The position numbers were made by a program, and so were the translations under genes. Under the pieces are notes generated by a model. It ran no database searches, had not been told where the DNA came from, and was given only the letters and a program-made list of their open reading frames with translations. From assembly GCF_030545015.1 (NCBI RefSeq), contig NZ_CP120653.1, forward strand, positions 930,001-994,000: 64,000 nt of DNA. Direction: 5' to 3'. This DNA is from Myroides sp. JBRI-B21084 (GTDB taxonomy: Bacteria > Bacteroidota > Bacteroidia > Flavobacteriales > Flavobacteriaceae). Shown one piece after another: positions 30,005-39,453 of the stretch (position 1 is the stretch's first letter; each line of letters begins with the position of its first letter).

Positions 30005-30733
30005 ATGCATTTAATCAAACTCAGTGCCACACCTTCTACAAACAATTTTTTAAAACAACTGTCAGTTAATCACCCAGTTTCTGATTTTACAGTTGTTTGG
30101 GCCGATGTACAAACCAATGGAAAGGGACAAATGGGGGCAAGTTGGGTAACCCAAGGTGCTAATAACCTAACTTTTAGCGTTTATGTTAGTGAAAAGTATT
30201 TGTTAATTGAACATTTGTTTACGCTTAATATTATGGTTGCAAATGCAGTTTTAAAGGCGCTGTATTTTTTTAATTTAACAGATATTTGGGTAAAATGGCC
30301 AAACGACATTTTGGCAGTTAATAAAAAAATTGCTGGTATTTTAATTGAAAACACTATTAAATCATCTGGCAGTTTTTCGGCAATTGTTGGTATTGGAATA
30401 AATTTAAATCAAACCGATTTTGAAGGTTTTCCGCAGGCATCATCTATTTTAAATCAGTTTGGTATCGAAATTAATAAAGAAGAATTGTTGCAAAAAATAG
30501 TTGCATTTTTAAAAGAAGCTATATTAAACGCTGCAAATATAAGTGAAAAGGAATGGCGTTTTTATCACGAGCATTTATTTAGAAAAGATATGGTAAGTAC
30601 TTTTGAAAACAAAGTAGGAGGACTTTTTAATGGTATTATAAAAGAAGTAAATCGTCATGGACAGCTGGTTGTGCAACTAGAAAATGACGATTTAATGTGT
30701 TATAATTTAAAAGAAGTTAAGATGTTGTATTAA
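30005..30733 (+). CDS. birA: Biotin--[acetyl-CoA-carboxylase] ligase
   Basis: 242 residues from the ATG at 30005. The frame is open back to 29930, but that part overlaps the promoter region and is not conserved. It is the short BirA without the DNA-binding domain, so it is an enzyme only. Motifs: STNNFLKQL, then ADVQTNGKGQMGASW (biotinyl-5'-AMP loop, GRGR...W type), WVKWPNDIL and KIAGILIE with the catalytic Lys, GIGINLN. It biotinylates carboxylase carrier proteins. It ends 2 bases from the convergent msrB gene with no terminator seen. Confidence 0.92.
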   Translation: MHLIKLSATPSTNNFLKQLSVNHPVSDFTVVWADVQTNGKGQMGASWVTQGANNLTFSVYVSEKYLLIEHLFTLNIMVANAVLKALYFFNLTDIWVKWPNDILAVNKKIAGILIENTIKSSGSFSAIVGIGINLNQTDFEGFPQASSILNQFGIEINKEELLQKIVAFLKEAILNAANISEKEWRFYHEHLFRKDMVSTFENKVGGLFNGIIKEVNRHGQLVVQLENDDLMCYNLKEVKMLY

Positions 30734-30734
30734 A

Positions 30735-31235
30735 TTAATTTGCAGGTACAAATTTTAACGAAACCGAGTTCATACAATAGCGTGTGCCAGTAGTTTCTTT
30801 AGGCCCGTCGTCAAAAACATGTCCTAAATGGCCATCACAATTTGCGCAAGTAACTTCGGTTCGTATCATACCATGCGAAGTATCTTTTGTGTAAATAACA
30901 CTACCTTCAATTGCTTGATCAAATGAAGGCCATCCGCATGAAGAATCAAATTTAGCATCCGAATTAAAAAGCTTGTGTCCGCATCCTGCACATACGTATG
31001 AACCTTTTTCAAAAAAGTTATTGAATTTGCCTGTAAAAGGTCTTTCGGTTCCTTTTTCTCTCAACACATAATATTCTTCTTGTGTTAGTTTTGTTTTCCA
31101 ATCTTTTTCTGTCATAGTTTTAGTATTTTGTGCGTTTGCTTGGTGTTCTTTACAAGCAACTAATTGCAAACATAAAAATATCCAAAATATTTTAATGGGC
31201 AACAAATTGAATGATTTTTTGAATAACTGTTTCAT
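30735..31235 (-). CDS. msrB: Lipoprotein peptide-methionine (R)-S-oxide reductase
   Basis: 166 residues. Catalytic C154 in RYCMNS, with zinc ligands C82/C85 (CAGC) and C130/C133 (CANC), as in full MsrB. The N-terminus is a lipoprotein signal (basic n-region, FWIFLCLQLVAC, Cys28), so the enzyme repairs oxidised Met outside the cytoplasm. With the ATG at 31235 it overlaps the preceding hydrolase gene by 44 bases; a TTG a few codons later is possible. It follows the hydrolase on the same strand and converges on birA. Confidence 0.9.
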   Translation of the reverse strand: MKQLFKKSFNLLPIKIFWIFLCLQLVACKEHQANAQNTKTMTEKDWKTKLTQEEYYVLREKGTERPFTGKFNNFFEKGSYVCAGCGHKLFNSDAKFDSSCGWPSFDQAIEGSVIYTKDTSHGMIRTEVTCANCDGHLGHVFDDGPKETTGTRYCMNSVSLKFVPAN

Positions 31236-32046
31236 CTCCTAAAATTTTACGGTGTCCTAAACCTGTGGTTTGTACTAATTGACTGTTTTGTATTTTATTG
31301 TGTATTGTTTCTGCAGCTGTAAAAGGTACATCTTTATCGTTAATATCATGAAATATTAATACAGGAATTTGTACATTTTGTGCGTGTTGTTCCACATCGT
31401 AATTTACCATTTTGTCGTTGTATTTACGTTCAAAAAGGTTGGTTAGTATTGGAGCTATTTTACGCGACATACCTATATTTTTTAAGAAATCTTCAGTAAT
31501 GTCGCTTGTTTTGTTGCCACTACCTATTATAATGGCTTTTTGTGCTTTTAATCCACGCCCCATGCTGTTAATAATGCTCATACCCCCTAATGAGTGCCCT
31601 ACAACTACATCAAATCCATTGTATTTCGAGTTAAGTTCAAAAATAGCTTCAATAAAATCTTTCATATTTGTAGTTGCTTTTGTGCTTTTGCCATGCCCTG
31701 GTGCATCAAAACTAACAATAGAATAATTTAAAGCTTTAAAAGCCTTTGCAATAGTTACTAATTGTGTACCCCTGCCGTTCCAACCATGTACAAGCAGTAC
31801 TTTTTTTTCACCAGTAAGATTTTCGTAAACAGTAATGTCCTTTTTACAATTTGGTAGTGTTATTTTGTATTTGTGTGATTCGTTGAACATTTTTAGTTCA
31901 CGTTTTGGCATTTTGTACTTTATAGGTGTTTCAAATAACTTTAAAGCAAAAGCAGCTGCTAAATTTTTATTTAACATACCTAACACGCGCGAGGTGTTTT
32001 TAATGTATTGAGGAACCTGTAAAACTTTTGCTTGTTTTTTAGTCAT
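31192..32046 (-). CDS. Alpha/beta hydrolase, second paralogue
   Basis: 284 residues. Oxyanion motif LLVHGWNGRGTQL (about 84-96), nucleophile S152 in GHSLGGMS, an Asp in HDINDKDVPF and the final His in TGLGHRKIL complete the triad. Similar in size and layout to the hydrolase at 12788-13648. Substrate unknown. The 3' end overlaps the msrB start. Confidence 0.8.
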   Translation of the reverse strand: MTKKQAKVLQVPQYIKNTSRVLGMLNKNLAAAFALKLFETPIKYKMPKRELKMFNESHKYKITLPNCKKDITVYENLTGEKKVLLVHGWNGRGTQLVTIAKAFKALNYSIVSFDAPGHGKSTKATTNMKDFIEAIFELNSKYNGFDVVVGHSLGGMSIINSMGRGLKAQKAIIIGSGNKTSDITEDFLKNIGMSRKIAPILTNLFERKYNDKMVNYDVEQHAQNVQIPVLIFHDINDKDVPFTAAETIHNKIQNSQLVQTTGLGHRKILGDETVIQKIIQFVAH

Positions 32047-32137
32047 GATTTCATAAATTTACACACAAAGTTAAAAGGTATTCTTGGGAATATTTTATAT
32101 TTTTAGAAAAATTTAAATGATTAAAGAATAAAGTTTT

Positions 32138-32947
32138 ATGAAAAAAGTTATCACATTATGTGCAATAGCAGCTTTAGTGCTTTCGTGTGCAACAAATCCT
32201 TTTACGGGAAAAAAAACAATGGCATTTGTGCCAGATAGTTCTTTATTTGCATCATCGTTTCAACAATATTCTACATTTATAAAAGAAAATAAGGTAGTTA
32301 CAGGTACAAGCGATGCCCAAATGGTTCACCGTGTAGGTGAAAAAATTAAAGGCGCAGCAGAACAATGGTTAAAGTCTAACGGGTATGCTAATTACCTGAA
32401 AGATTACAAATGGGAGTATAAATTGGTGCAAGATAACGCTGTGAATGCTTGGTGTATGCCTGGGGGTAAAATTGTTGTTTACACCGGTTTAATGAAAGTT
32501 GCACAGGGTGAAGCCGGTTTAGCTACCGTAATGGGGCACGAAGTTGCACATGCATTAGCAAATCATGGGCAACAACGTATGAGTGCATCGGTTTTACAAC
32601 AGTTAGGTGCCATAGGCGTTACTGCAGCTACTGGTAATTCAAGTGCAGAAACACAACAAAAAGCAATGGCAGCTTATGGTGCTGGTAGTAATATTGCTGG
32701 TATGATGCCTTTTAGTAGAAAACATGAATCTGAGGCTGATAGAATTGGATTGATTTTAATGGCTGTTGCAGGATATAATCCTGATAATGCATTATCATTT
32801 TGGCAACGTATGTCTGCGCAAGGTGGTAGTAAAGCGCCTGAAATGTTAAGTACACACCCAAGTGATCAAACTCGTATTGCAAACATTCAAAAATTAATAC
32901 CTGAAGCCAAAGCTGAAGCCAAAAAATTTGGTAAAAGTTTTAAATAA
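32138..32947 (+). CDS. M48-family metalloprotease lipoprotein
   Basis: 269 residues. The signal peptide ends in LVLSC (Cys17), followed by ATNPFTGKKTM, a stretch typical of the Bacteroidota LoiP/YcaL-like group. The zinc motif H134-E-V-A-H138 lies in GHEVAHALANHG, with the third ligand Glu in ESEADRIG. It probably acts in outer-membrane protein quality control. It stands alone with a terminator close behind. Confidence 0.92.
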   Translation: MKKVITLCAIAALVLSCATNPFTGKKTMAFVPDSSLFASSFQQYSTFIKENKVVTGTSDAQMVHRVGEKIKGAAEQWLKSNGYANYLKDYKWEYKLVQDNAVNAWCMPGGKIVVYTGLMKVAQGEAGLATVMGHEVAHALANHGQQRMSASVLQQLGAIGVTAATGNSSAETQQKAMAAYGAGSNIAGMMPFSRKHESEADRIGLILMAVAGYNPDNALSFWQRMSAQGGSKAPEMLSTHPSDQTRIANIQKLIPEAKAEAKKFGKSFK

Positions 32948-32953
32948 CAAGTT

Positions 32954-32980
32954 AAAGCAGTTGAAAAAACTGCTTTTTTA
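32954..32980 (+). terminator. Terminator after the M48 gene
   Basis: AAAGCAGTT / AACTGCTTT stem with a 5-base loop, then TTTTA. The next ATG is 15 bases on. Confidence 0.8.
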
Positions 32981-32994
32981 ATTCACTAATTTAT

Positions 32995-34305
32995 ATGGAT
33001 TTAATTAAAAAAGGAGAAAAAAAAGTTTTAAATGCATGGGCATTTTATGATTGGGCTAACTCGGTATATGCGTTGGTGATATCGTCGTCAATATTTCCTT
33101 TGTTTTATGGCGATTTGTTCCGTTCTGCAAATCAAACTTCGGTTTCTTTTTTTGGAATCAATACCCCAAGTGAATCAGTTATTAGCTATATAACTGCTAT
33201 TGGTTTTTTAATAATTGCTTTTATATCTCCCATATTATCAGGTGTAGCAGATTATTTAGGTAACAAAAAGTTTTTTATGAAATTGTTCTGTTTTATAGGA
33301 TCAATTTCGTGTATGTTGCTCTATTTTTTTAATCTGGAAAACTTGTATATAGGCTTGCTTTTTTATATGTTGGCGTTGATTGGTTTTTGGGGAAGTTTGG
33401 TGTTTTATAATTCATATCTACCCGATATTGCTTTACCTGAACAGCAAGATGCTATTTCGGCAAAAGGCTATTCATTAGGATACATAGGATCGGTAATATT
33501 GCTAATTATATGTTTAGCGCTTGTAATGAAGTTTGATGTTTTTGGATTTAATTCTGACACACATGCCATGAAAGCTTCGTTTGTTTTAGTTGGAATTTGG
33601 TGGTTAGGTTTTAGTCAAATTTCATATAAAAACTTACCTAATTTTCGCAATAACAATAAAATATCGTCAAAAACCTTGTTTTTAGGCTTTAACGAATTAA
33701 AAAAAATCTACAAGCAATTAAAAAATTATCAGGTATTAAAAAGTTACTTAAGTGCTTTTTTTGTTTACAGTATGGCTGTACAAACTGTAATGATTATTGC
33801 TGCGTATTTTGGCGAAAAAGAGGTTCAATGGGAAAGTAGTTCACAAAGACAAATAGGGTTAATTGTTAGCATACTTTTAATACAAATTATAGCTGTTGTA
33901 GGTGCTGTACTTACTTCAAAATTATCTAAAAAAATAGGAAATTTAAAAACGTTAATTATTATAAATATTGCTTGGATATTAATTTGTATTGCGGCTTATT
34001 TTATAATAAAACCTGTTAGTTTTTATATTGTTGCAGCATTAGTAGGTTTGGTAATGGGCGGAATTCAATCGTTATCGCGTTCTACGTATTCAAAATTAAT
34101 TCCACAAAATACGGCTGATACTACTTCGTTTTTTAGTTTTTACGATGTTACCGAAAAAATAGGTATTGTAATAGGTATGTTAGTTTATGGTTTAGTTGCA
34201 CAACTAACTGGTAAAATGCAAAATGCTATTTTGTTTTTAGTAGTATTTTTTGCAATTGGAATATTTTTGTTGTTTAAAACAGCAAAAAAAGAACAAAGTA
34301 GTTAA
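32995..34305 (+). CDS. MFS transporter, UMF1 (Atg22-like) family
   Basis: 436 residues with about 12 membrane segments. The family signature is NAWAFYDWANSVYALVISSSIF at the N-terminus; others are GVADYLGNKKFFM, LPDIA and GGIQSLSRSTYSKLIP. In fungi the family exports amino acids from the vacuole; in bacteria the substrate is unknown. Confidence 0.88.
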   Translation: MDLIKKGEKKVLNAWAFYDWANSVYALVISSSIFPLFYGDLFRSANQTSVSFFGINTPSESVISYITAIGFLIIAFISPILSGVADYLGNKKFFMKLFCFIGSISCMLLYFFNLENLYIGLLFYMLALIGFWGSLVFYNSYLPDIALPEQQDAISAKGYSLGYIGSVILLIICLALVMKFDVFGFNSDTHAMKASFVLVGIWWLGFSQISYKNLPNFRNNNKISSKTLFLGFNELKKIYKQLKNYQVLKSYLSAFFVYSMAVQTVMIIAAYFGEKEVQWESSSQRQIGLIVSILLIQIIAVVGAVLTSKLSKKIGNLKTLIIINIAWILICIAAYFIIKPVSFYIVAALVGLVMGGIQSLSRSTYSKLIPQNTADTTSFFSFYDVTEKIGIVIGMLVYGLVAQLTGKMQNAILFLVVFFAIGIFLLFKTAKKEQSS

Positions 34306-34331
34306 AATGAGTAATATTTTTTTAAAATACT

Positions 34332-34361
34332 TTTGTAATTAAAATATTAATTTTATTTTTG
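34332..34361 (+). promoter_or_regulatory. Promoter of the 34391 lipoprotein gene
   Basis: TTTG at 34332-34335, 18 bases, TATTTTTG at 34354-34361; 29 bases before the ATG. Confidence 0.6.
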
Positions 34362-34390
34362 GTTAAATTTAACATTCTTATTGAAATCTT

Positions 34391-34972
34391 ATGAGAAAAT
34401 TAAAATACGTTTTAGCATCCATAGCTTTAGCTGTTGGCTTTGCATCATGTGAAACAGAACCTGTAGATGGTTATGTAAAAGATACTAGCTTAGGAGGTAA
34501 ACCTCTTTTTAGCTTTGATTTAAATGCAAAACAAAAAGTTGTGTCTAATGATGTTTCTGTAGGATTTCCAACAGGTGGTATGACAATTACAGCTAAATTA
34601 TCGATACTAGACGAAGAAGATACATCAAACCCAGAAACACGTTACAAACCAGCATATTTGTATGTTAACTTTAATAGTTTAGTTGTTGGTAATTTTCCAA
34701 CATCAATGTCTAATTTATTAAGTAGTGCATCTATCACGATACAAGAATTAGTTCCAGATGAAAATGATGTAATACAAAAAGTTTGGTATACTTATTCTAC
34801 AGCTAATGCAGATGAAAGTCAAAATGCAGGTTACGCTAACATTACGTATGTAAACAGTACAGCAAAATATTTAAACGGTAATTTCGATTTTACCTTATAT
34901 CCACCGGCAGAAGAACCAGAATTAATGCCGCAAAAATTAACAAACGGTACATTTAGTTACTTAAATTACTAA
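34391..34972 (+). CDS. Putative lipoprotein of unknown function
   Basis: 193 residues. The signal peptide ends in AVGFASC (Cys20), followed by ETEPVDGYV. The rest is beta-rich with the repeating pattern of Bacteroidota surface lipoproteins (KPAYLYVNFNSLVVGNFP; GTFSYLNY at the end). Family not recognised. It has its own promoter and terminator, so it is monocistronic. Confidence 0.75.
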   Translation: MRKLKYVLASIALAVGFASCETEPVDGYVKDTSLGGKPLFSFDLNAKQKVVSNDVSVGFPTGGMTITAKLSILDEEDTSNPETRYKPAYLYVNFNSLVVGNFPTSMSNLLSSASITIQELVPDENDVIQKVWYTYSTANADESQNAGYANITYVNSTAKYLNGNFDFTLYPPAEEPELMPQKLTNGTFSYLNY

Positions 34973-34976
34973 AATA

Positions 34977-35003
34977 CAGCCTTACTTACGTAAGGCTTTT
35001 TTA
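34977..35003 (+). terminator. Terminator after the 34391 lipoprotein gene
   Basis: AGCCTTAC / GTAAGGCT stem with loop TTAC, then TTTTTTATT. Confidence 0.87.
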
Positions 35004-35111
35004 TTGGCATAAATATTGAAACACTTATAAGTTATATTTAAAGTATAATAAAAAGCATGTTTAAAAATGTTATTTATTAAAATAAATGACATTTTGACTT
35101 ATAAAATATTT

Positions 35112-37577
35112 ATGGCACAAGAAAAAATAATATCATTAGACAGTTTGTCACTTCAAGACATTAATGCAAATGTAGATTTTATACCATTGTTTTCACCAGA
35201 AGATGAAGAAGCAATGAGTAAAGAAGAAATTCCTTCTGAATTAAGTATTTTACCCTTACGAAATATGGTTTTGTTTCCAGGTGTGGTTTTACCTATTACA
35301 GCTGGTCGCGATAAATCAATTAAATTAATTAACGACGCATTAGCTGGTGATAAAACCATAGGTGTTGTTGCACAAATAAATGAATCGGTTGAAGTGCCAA
35401 CGGGTAACGATATTCACCGTTTTGGAACCGTAGCAAAAATTTTAAAAACGTTGAAATTACCCGATGGTAATATTACAGTAATCTTACAAGGGCAAAAAAG
35501 TTTTGCTATTGATGCTATTTTGCAAGAAGAACCCTATTTAAAAGCAGCTACAAAAGAAGTTGCTGAAATTAAACCTTTAGAGAACGATTTAGAGTTTAAT
35601 GCAATTATTGAAACCATAAAGGAAACCGCTCAGGAAATTATTCGTGAAAATCCAAACATTCCTTCAGAAGCAGCTTTTGCAATAAAAAACATAGAAAGCA
35701 ATTCGTTTTTAGTAAATTTTGTAGCTTCAAACCTAAATTTAGATGCTACCGAAAAACAAACACTTTTAGAAATGAACAATCTAAAAGATCGTGCGTTAGA
35801 AACATTGCGCCGTATGAATATTGAATTGCAAAAACTAAATTTAAAAAACGATATTCAAACAAAAGTGCGCGTTGATTTAGATCAACAACAAAAAGAATAT
35901 TTTTTACATCAGCAAATTAAAACCATTCAAGAAGAATTAGGTGGTGTATCGCACGAACAAGAGTTTGAAGAACTTCGTAAAAAAGCGCAATTAAAAAAGT
36001 GGGATAAAAAAATTCAAGAACATTTTGATAAAGAATTAGGTAAAATGCAACGAATGAATCCACAAGTTGCTGAATTTTCTATTCAAAGAAATTACTTAGA
36101 GTTACTTTTAGAATTGCCTTGGAATGAATTTACTAAAGATAAATTCGATTTAAAAAATGCCAAAAAGATTTTAGATAAAGAACATTATGGTTTAGAAGAT
36201 GTAAAACGCCGTGTAATTGAACACATGGCTGTTTTAAAACTTAGAAACGATATGAAATCGCCAATTTTGTGTTTATACGGTCCACCAGGTGTTGGTAAAA
36301 CGTCAATTGGTAAATCTATTGCAACGGCGTTGGGGCGCGAGTATGTGCGTATTTCTTTAGGAGGTTTACGCGATGAAGCCGAAATCCGCGGACACCGTAA
36401 AACCTATATTGGTGCTATGCCAGGGCGTATTATTCAATCTATAAAAAAGGCAAAAACATCAAATCCAGTCTTTGTTTTAGATGAAATTGATAAACTTACT
36501 AGCAGCCATCAAGGCGATCCGTCAAGCGCAATGTTAGAAGTTTTAGATCCTGAACAAAATAAAGAGTTTTATGATAACTTTTTAGAGTTAGGATACGATT
36601 TATCTAAAGTAATGTTCATTGCAACATCAAACAGTTTAAATACTATACAACCTGCGTTGTTAGACCGTATGGAGGTAATTGAAATGAACGGTTATACAAT
36701 TGAAGAAAAAATCGAAATTTTACGTCAGCATTTACTTCCAAAACAATTAAAAGAACATGGCTTAGATGCAAAATCGGTTGCGCTTTCTAAAAAGGTTATG
36801 GAATTTATTGTAACTAAATATACACGTGAATCGGGCGTAAGAAATTTAGATAAACAAATGGCAACTATTGCCCGTTATATAGCAAAATCTATTGTTTTAG
36901 AAGAAGATTATAACGAAAAACTAACCGAAGAAGATATAGTAACCATTTTAGGGGCACCAAAATATGATTACGATAAGTATGAAACAAACGAAGTAGCAGG
37001 TGTAGTTACTGGTTTAGCATGGACACGTGTTGGCGGCGATATTTTGTTTATAGAATCAATTTTATCTGAAGGAAAAGGAACACTTACCATGACAGGTAAT
37101 TTGGGTAACGTAATGAAAGAATCGGCTACAATTGCGCTAGAGTATATAAAATCAAACAGCGATTTATTTGGTATTGATGTAAAATTATTCGATAAATACA
37201 AAATTCACGTACACGTACCAGAAGGAGCAACACCAAAAGATGGTCCATCGGCAGGTATTGCCATGTTAACATCAATGGTTTCAAGCTTTACTCAACGAAA
37301 AATAAAGAAAAATGTAGCCATGACCGGCGAAATTACCTTACGTGGTAAAGTACTTCCGGTAGGAGGGATTAAAGAAAAAATATTAGCTGCTAAACGCGCA
37401 AATATTAAAGAAATTATTCTTTGTAAAGAAAACAAGCGCGATATTGATCAAATAAAACCGGAATATTTAACAGGTTTAACGTTTCATTACGTAGATAAAA
37501 TGACCGAAGTGATTGATTTAGCTTTAACCAATCAAAAAGTTAAAAATGCTAAACAGTTAAATCTAACACAAGCTTAA
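35112..37577 (+). CDS. lon: ATP-dependent protease Lon
   Basis: 821 residues from the ATG at 35112 ([15 protein letters not shown]); the frame is open 45 bases further up but that part is AT-rich and not Lon-like. N-terminal substrate domain ([19 protein letters not shown]), AAA module with Walker [10 protein letters not shown] and Walker [11 protein letters not shown], and the C-terminal protease with Ser in PKDGPSAG and Lys in the [13 protein letters not shown] helix. Cytosolic degradation of misfolded and regulatory proteins. The order lon-porQ-cmk is one I recall from other Flavobacteriia. Confidence 0.96.
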   Translation: MAQEKIISLDSLSLQDINANVDFIPLFSPEDEEAMSKEEIPSELSILPLRNMVLFPGVVLPITAGRDKSIKLINDALAGDKTIGVVAQINESVEVPTGNDIHRFGTVAKILKTLKLPDGNITVILQGQKSFAIDAILQEEPYLKAATKEVAEIKPLENDLEFNAIIETIKETAQEIIRENPNIPSEAAFAIKNIESNSFLVNFVASNLNLDATEKQTLLEMNNLKDRALETLRRMNIELQKLNLKNDIQTKVRVDLDQQQKEYFLHQQIKTIQEELGGVSHEQEFEELRKKAQLKKWDKKIQEHFDKELGKMQRMNPQVAEFSIQRNYLELLLELPWNEFTKDKFDLKNAKKILDKEHYGLEDVKRRVIEHMAVLKLRNDMKSPILCLYGPPGVGKTSIGKSIATALGREYVRISLGGLRDEAEIRGHRKTYIGAMPGRIIQSIKKAKTSNPVFVLDEIDKLTSSHQGDPSSAMLEVLDPEQNKEFYDNFLELGYDLSKVMFIATSNSLNTIQPALLDRMEVIEMNGYTIEEKIEILRQHLLPKQLKEHGLDAKSVALSKKVMEFIVTKYTRESGVRNLDKQMATIARYIAKSIVLEEDYNEKLTEEDIVTILGAPKYDYDKYETNEVAGVVTGLAWTRVGGDILFIESILSEGKGTLTMTGNLGNVMKESATIALEYIKSNSDLFGIDVKLFDKYKIHVHVPEGATPKDGPSAGIAMLTSMVSSFTQRKIKKNVAMTGEITLRGKVLPVGGIKEKILAAKRANIKEIILCKENKRDIDQIKPEYLTGLTFHYVDKMTEVIDLALTNQKVKNAKQLNLTQA

Positions 37578-37585
37578 AAAAAATG

Positions 37586-37619
37586 AAAAAAGGTATGCTA
37601 AAAACATACCTTTTTTTTT
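37586..37619 (+). terminator. Terminator after lon
   Basis: AAAAGGTATG / CATACCTTTT stem with loop CTAAAAA, followed by TTTTT. Confidence 0.85.
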
Positions 37620-37669
37620 ATTCTATCGTTATAATGTTATATATTCGTTAACATGTAATTTTACTAAAC

Positions 37670-38680
37670 ATGCGTAAAGTATTCACGTTAGTTTCATTTA
37701 TTACCGTTTCAGCCGCATTTGCACAGGTTGGCGGAAGAGACGCTTATCAATTTTTACAAATGCCTACATCGCCACGGCAAGCAGCATTAGGTGGTACAAA
37801 TGTTACTATAACTGGTAACGATGTTAATCAGGTGCTTTACAACCCCGCAGCTTTAAACAGCAGTATGAACAATATGTTAGCTGCAAATTTTGGTAGCTAT
37901 TATGGCGATATTAGCTTAGGTGCGGCCGCTTATGCACATCAACTTAAAAATAGAAGAAATTTTCATGTTGGCGTTACGTATTTAGGCTACGGATCGATTG
38001 ATGGTTACGACGAAAATGGTTTGAATACGGGTACTTTTTCTGGTAGCGATGTAGCCGTTTCTGTAGGTTACGCACAACCACTTAACAATACTAACTTTTC
38101 GGTAGGGGCTAATTTAAAGGCAATTTCATCATCATTAGAAAACTATAATTCTTTTGCAGTTGCTGCTGATATTGGCGGTTTATACCATAACGAAGATACA
38201 GGTTGGACCGTAGGTTTAACTTTTAAAAATTTGGGTGGGCAACTTTCTAGTTACGAAGACACCCGTGAATCATTGCCTTTTGAAGCAGTTGTAGGGGTAA
38301 GTAAGTTGTTAGAAAATGTGCCTATTCGTTGGCATTTTTCTCTTGAAAATTTACAACAATGGGATGTTTCTTTTTCAAATCCCAATCGTTCAGAAATCGA
38401 CTTAGAAAATAAAGTAACTGAAGAAAAAGTTAGTTTTGGTAACAATATAATGCGTCACGTAGTATTTGGAGTTGAATTATTTCCAAAGAAAAATTTTAAT
38501 ATTCGCTTGGGTTATAATTTTAGAAACGGCGAAGAAATGCGCATTTTAGAACAACGCCATTTTGCAGGGTTTACTGCAGGTTTTGGTTTGCAAGTAAAAC
38601 GATTTAAAATAGAATACGCACATAACCGATTTACTTTAGCCGGAAACACCAATTTATTTGGCTTATCGGTTAAACTGTAA
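37670..38680 (+). CDS. porQ: T9SS protein PorQ
   Basis: 336 residues. The signal peptide MRKVFTLVSFITVSAAFAQ is followed by GGRDAYQFLQMPTSPRQAALGG, the family N-terminus, and an NPAAL motif. It is a FadL-like outer-membrane barrel related to PorV. In Porphyromonas PorQ is part of the attachment complex with PorU, PorV and PorZ. Neighbours lon and cmk support the call. Confidence 0.9.
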   Translation: MRKVFTLVSFITVSAAFAQVGGRDAYQFLQMPTSPRQAALGGTNVTITGNDVNQVLYNPAALNSSMNNMLAANFGSYYGDISLGAAAYAHQLKNRRNFHVGVTYLGYGSIDGYDENGLNTGTFSGSDVAVSVGYAQPLNNTNFSVGANLKAISSSLENYNSFAVAADIGGLYHNEDTGWTVGLTFKNLGGQLSSYEDTRESLPFEAVVGVSKLLENVPIRWHFSLENLQQWDVSFSNPNRSEIDLENKVTEEKVSFGNNIMRHVVFGVELFPKKNFNIRLGYNFRNGEEMRILEQRHFAGFTAGFGLQVKRFKIEYAHNRFTLAGNTNLFGLSVKL

Positions 38681-38706
38681 TACTTTTATAGCAAAAATTA
38701 TTTGTT

Positions 38707-39399
38707 TTGAAAAAAATAACCATTGCAATAGACGGGCATTCATCAACAGGCAAAAGCACATTAGCAAAACAATTGGCAAAAGCCCTAAACTATATTTATG
38801 TTGATACAGGTGCAATGTACCGCGCAGTTACTTACTTTGCTATGCAACAAGGTTTTGTTGGTGAAGATTTCTTAGATAAGGAAGCGTTATTAAACAGTTT
38901 ATCATTAATAAATTTATCTTTTAAATTTAATGAAAATTTAGGTTTTGCCGAAATGTATCTTGATAATAATAATATTGAAAGTGCCATTAGATCTATCCAA
39001 GTTTCAAATTTAGTAAGTAAAATAGCTTCAATTTCTGAAGTTCGATCTAAATTAGTCCAACAACAAAAACAATATGGGGTAGATAAAGGGGTGGTGATGG
39101 ATGGACGCGATATTGGTACAGTGGTTTTTCCTAATGCCGAATTGAAAATTTTTATGACAGCATCGGCAGAAATTAGAGCACAACGTAGGTATTTAGAACT
39201 TCAACAAAAAAATGAAAATGTTTCGTTTGAAGAAGTCCTTAAAAATGTAACCGAACGCGATGCAATAGATTCTAGCAGAGCCGATTCACCTTTGATTATT
39301 GCAGAAAATGCAATTGTTATAGATAATTCATACTTAACAAAAGAAGAACAATTTAATAAGATTTTTAATTTAGCTACTGACTTAATTAATGCTGATTAA
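38707..39399 (+). CDS. cmk: Cytidylate kinase
   Basis: 230 residues, normal for bacterial Cmk. P-loop DGHSSTGKSTLAKQLA, then VDTGAMYRAVTYFA, DGRDIGTVVFPNAELKIFM and RDAIDSSRADSPL. Phosphorylates CMP and dCMP. The only usable start is the TTG at 38707: a stop lies 33 bases upstream in frame and the P-loop begins within ten residues. It lies 26 bases after porQ with no terminator between, so the two are likely co-transcribed. Confidence 0.94.
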   Translation: MKKITIAIDGHSSTGKSTLAKQLAKALNYIYVDTGAMYRAVTYFAMQQGFVGEDFLDKEALLNSLSLINLSFKFNENLGFAEMYLDNNNIESAIRSIQVSNLVSKIASISEVRSKLVQQQKQYGVDKGVVMDGRDIGTVVFPNAELKIFMTASAEIRAQRRYLELQQKNENVSFEEVLKNVTERDAIDSSRADSPLIIAENAIVIDNSYLTKEEQFNKIFNLATDLINAD

Positions 39400-39453
39400 C
39401 TTGCTTTATTTATTAAATTTTATACTTTTACACACTTAAAAAAATAGAAAAAA

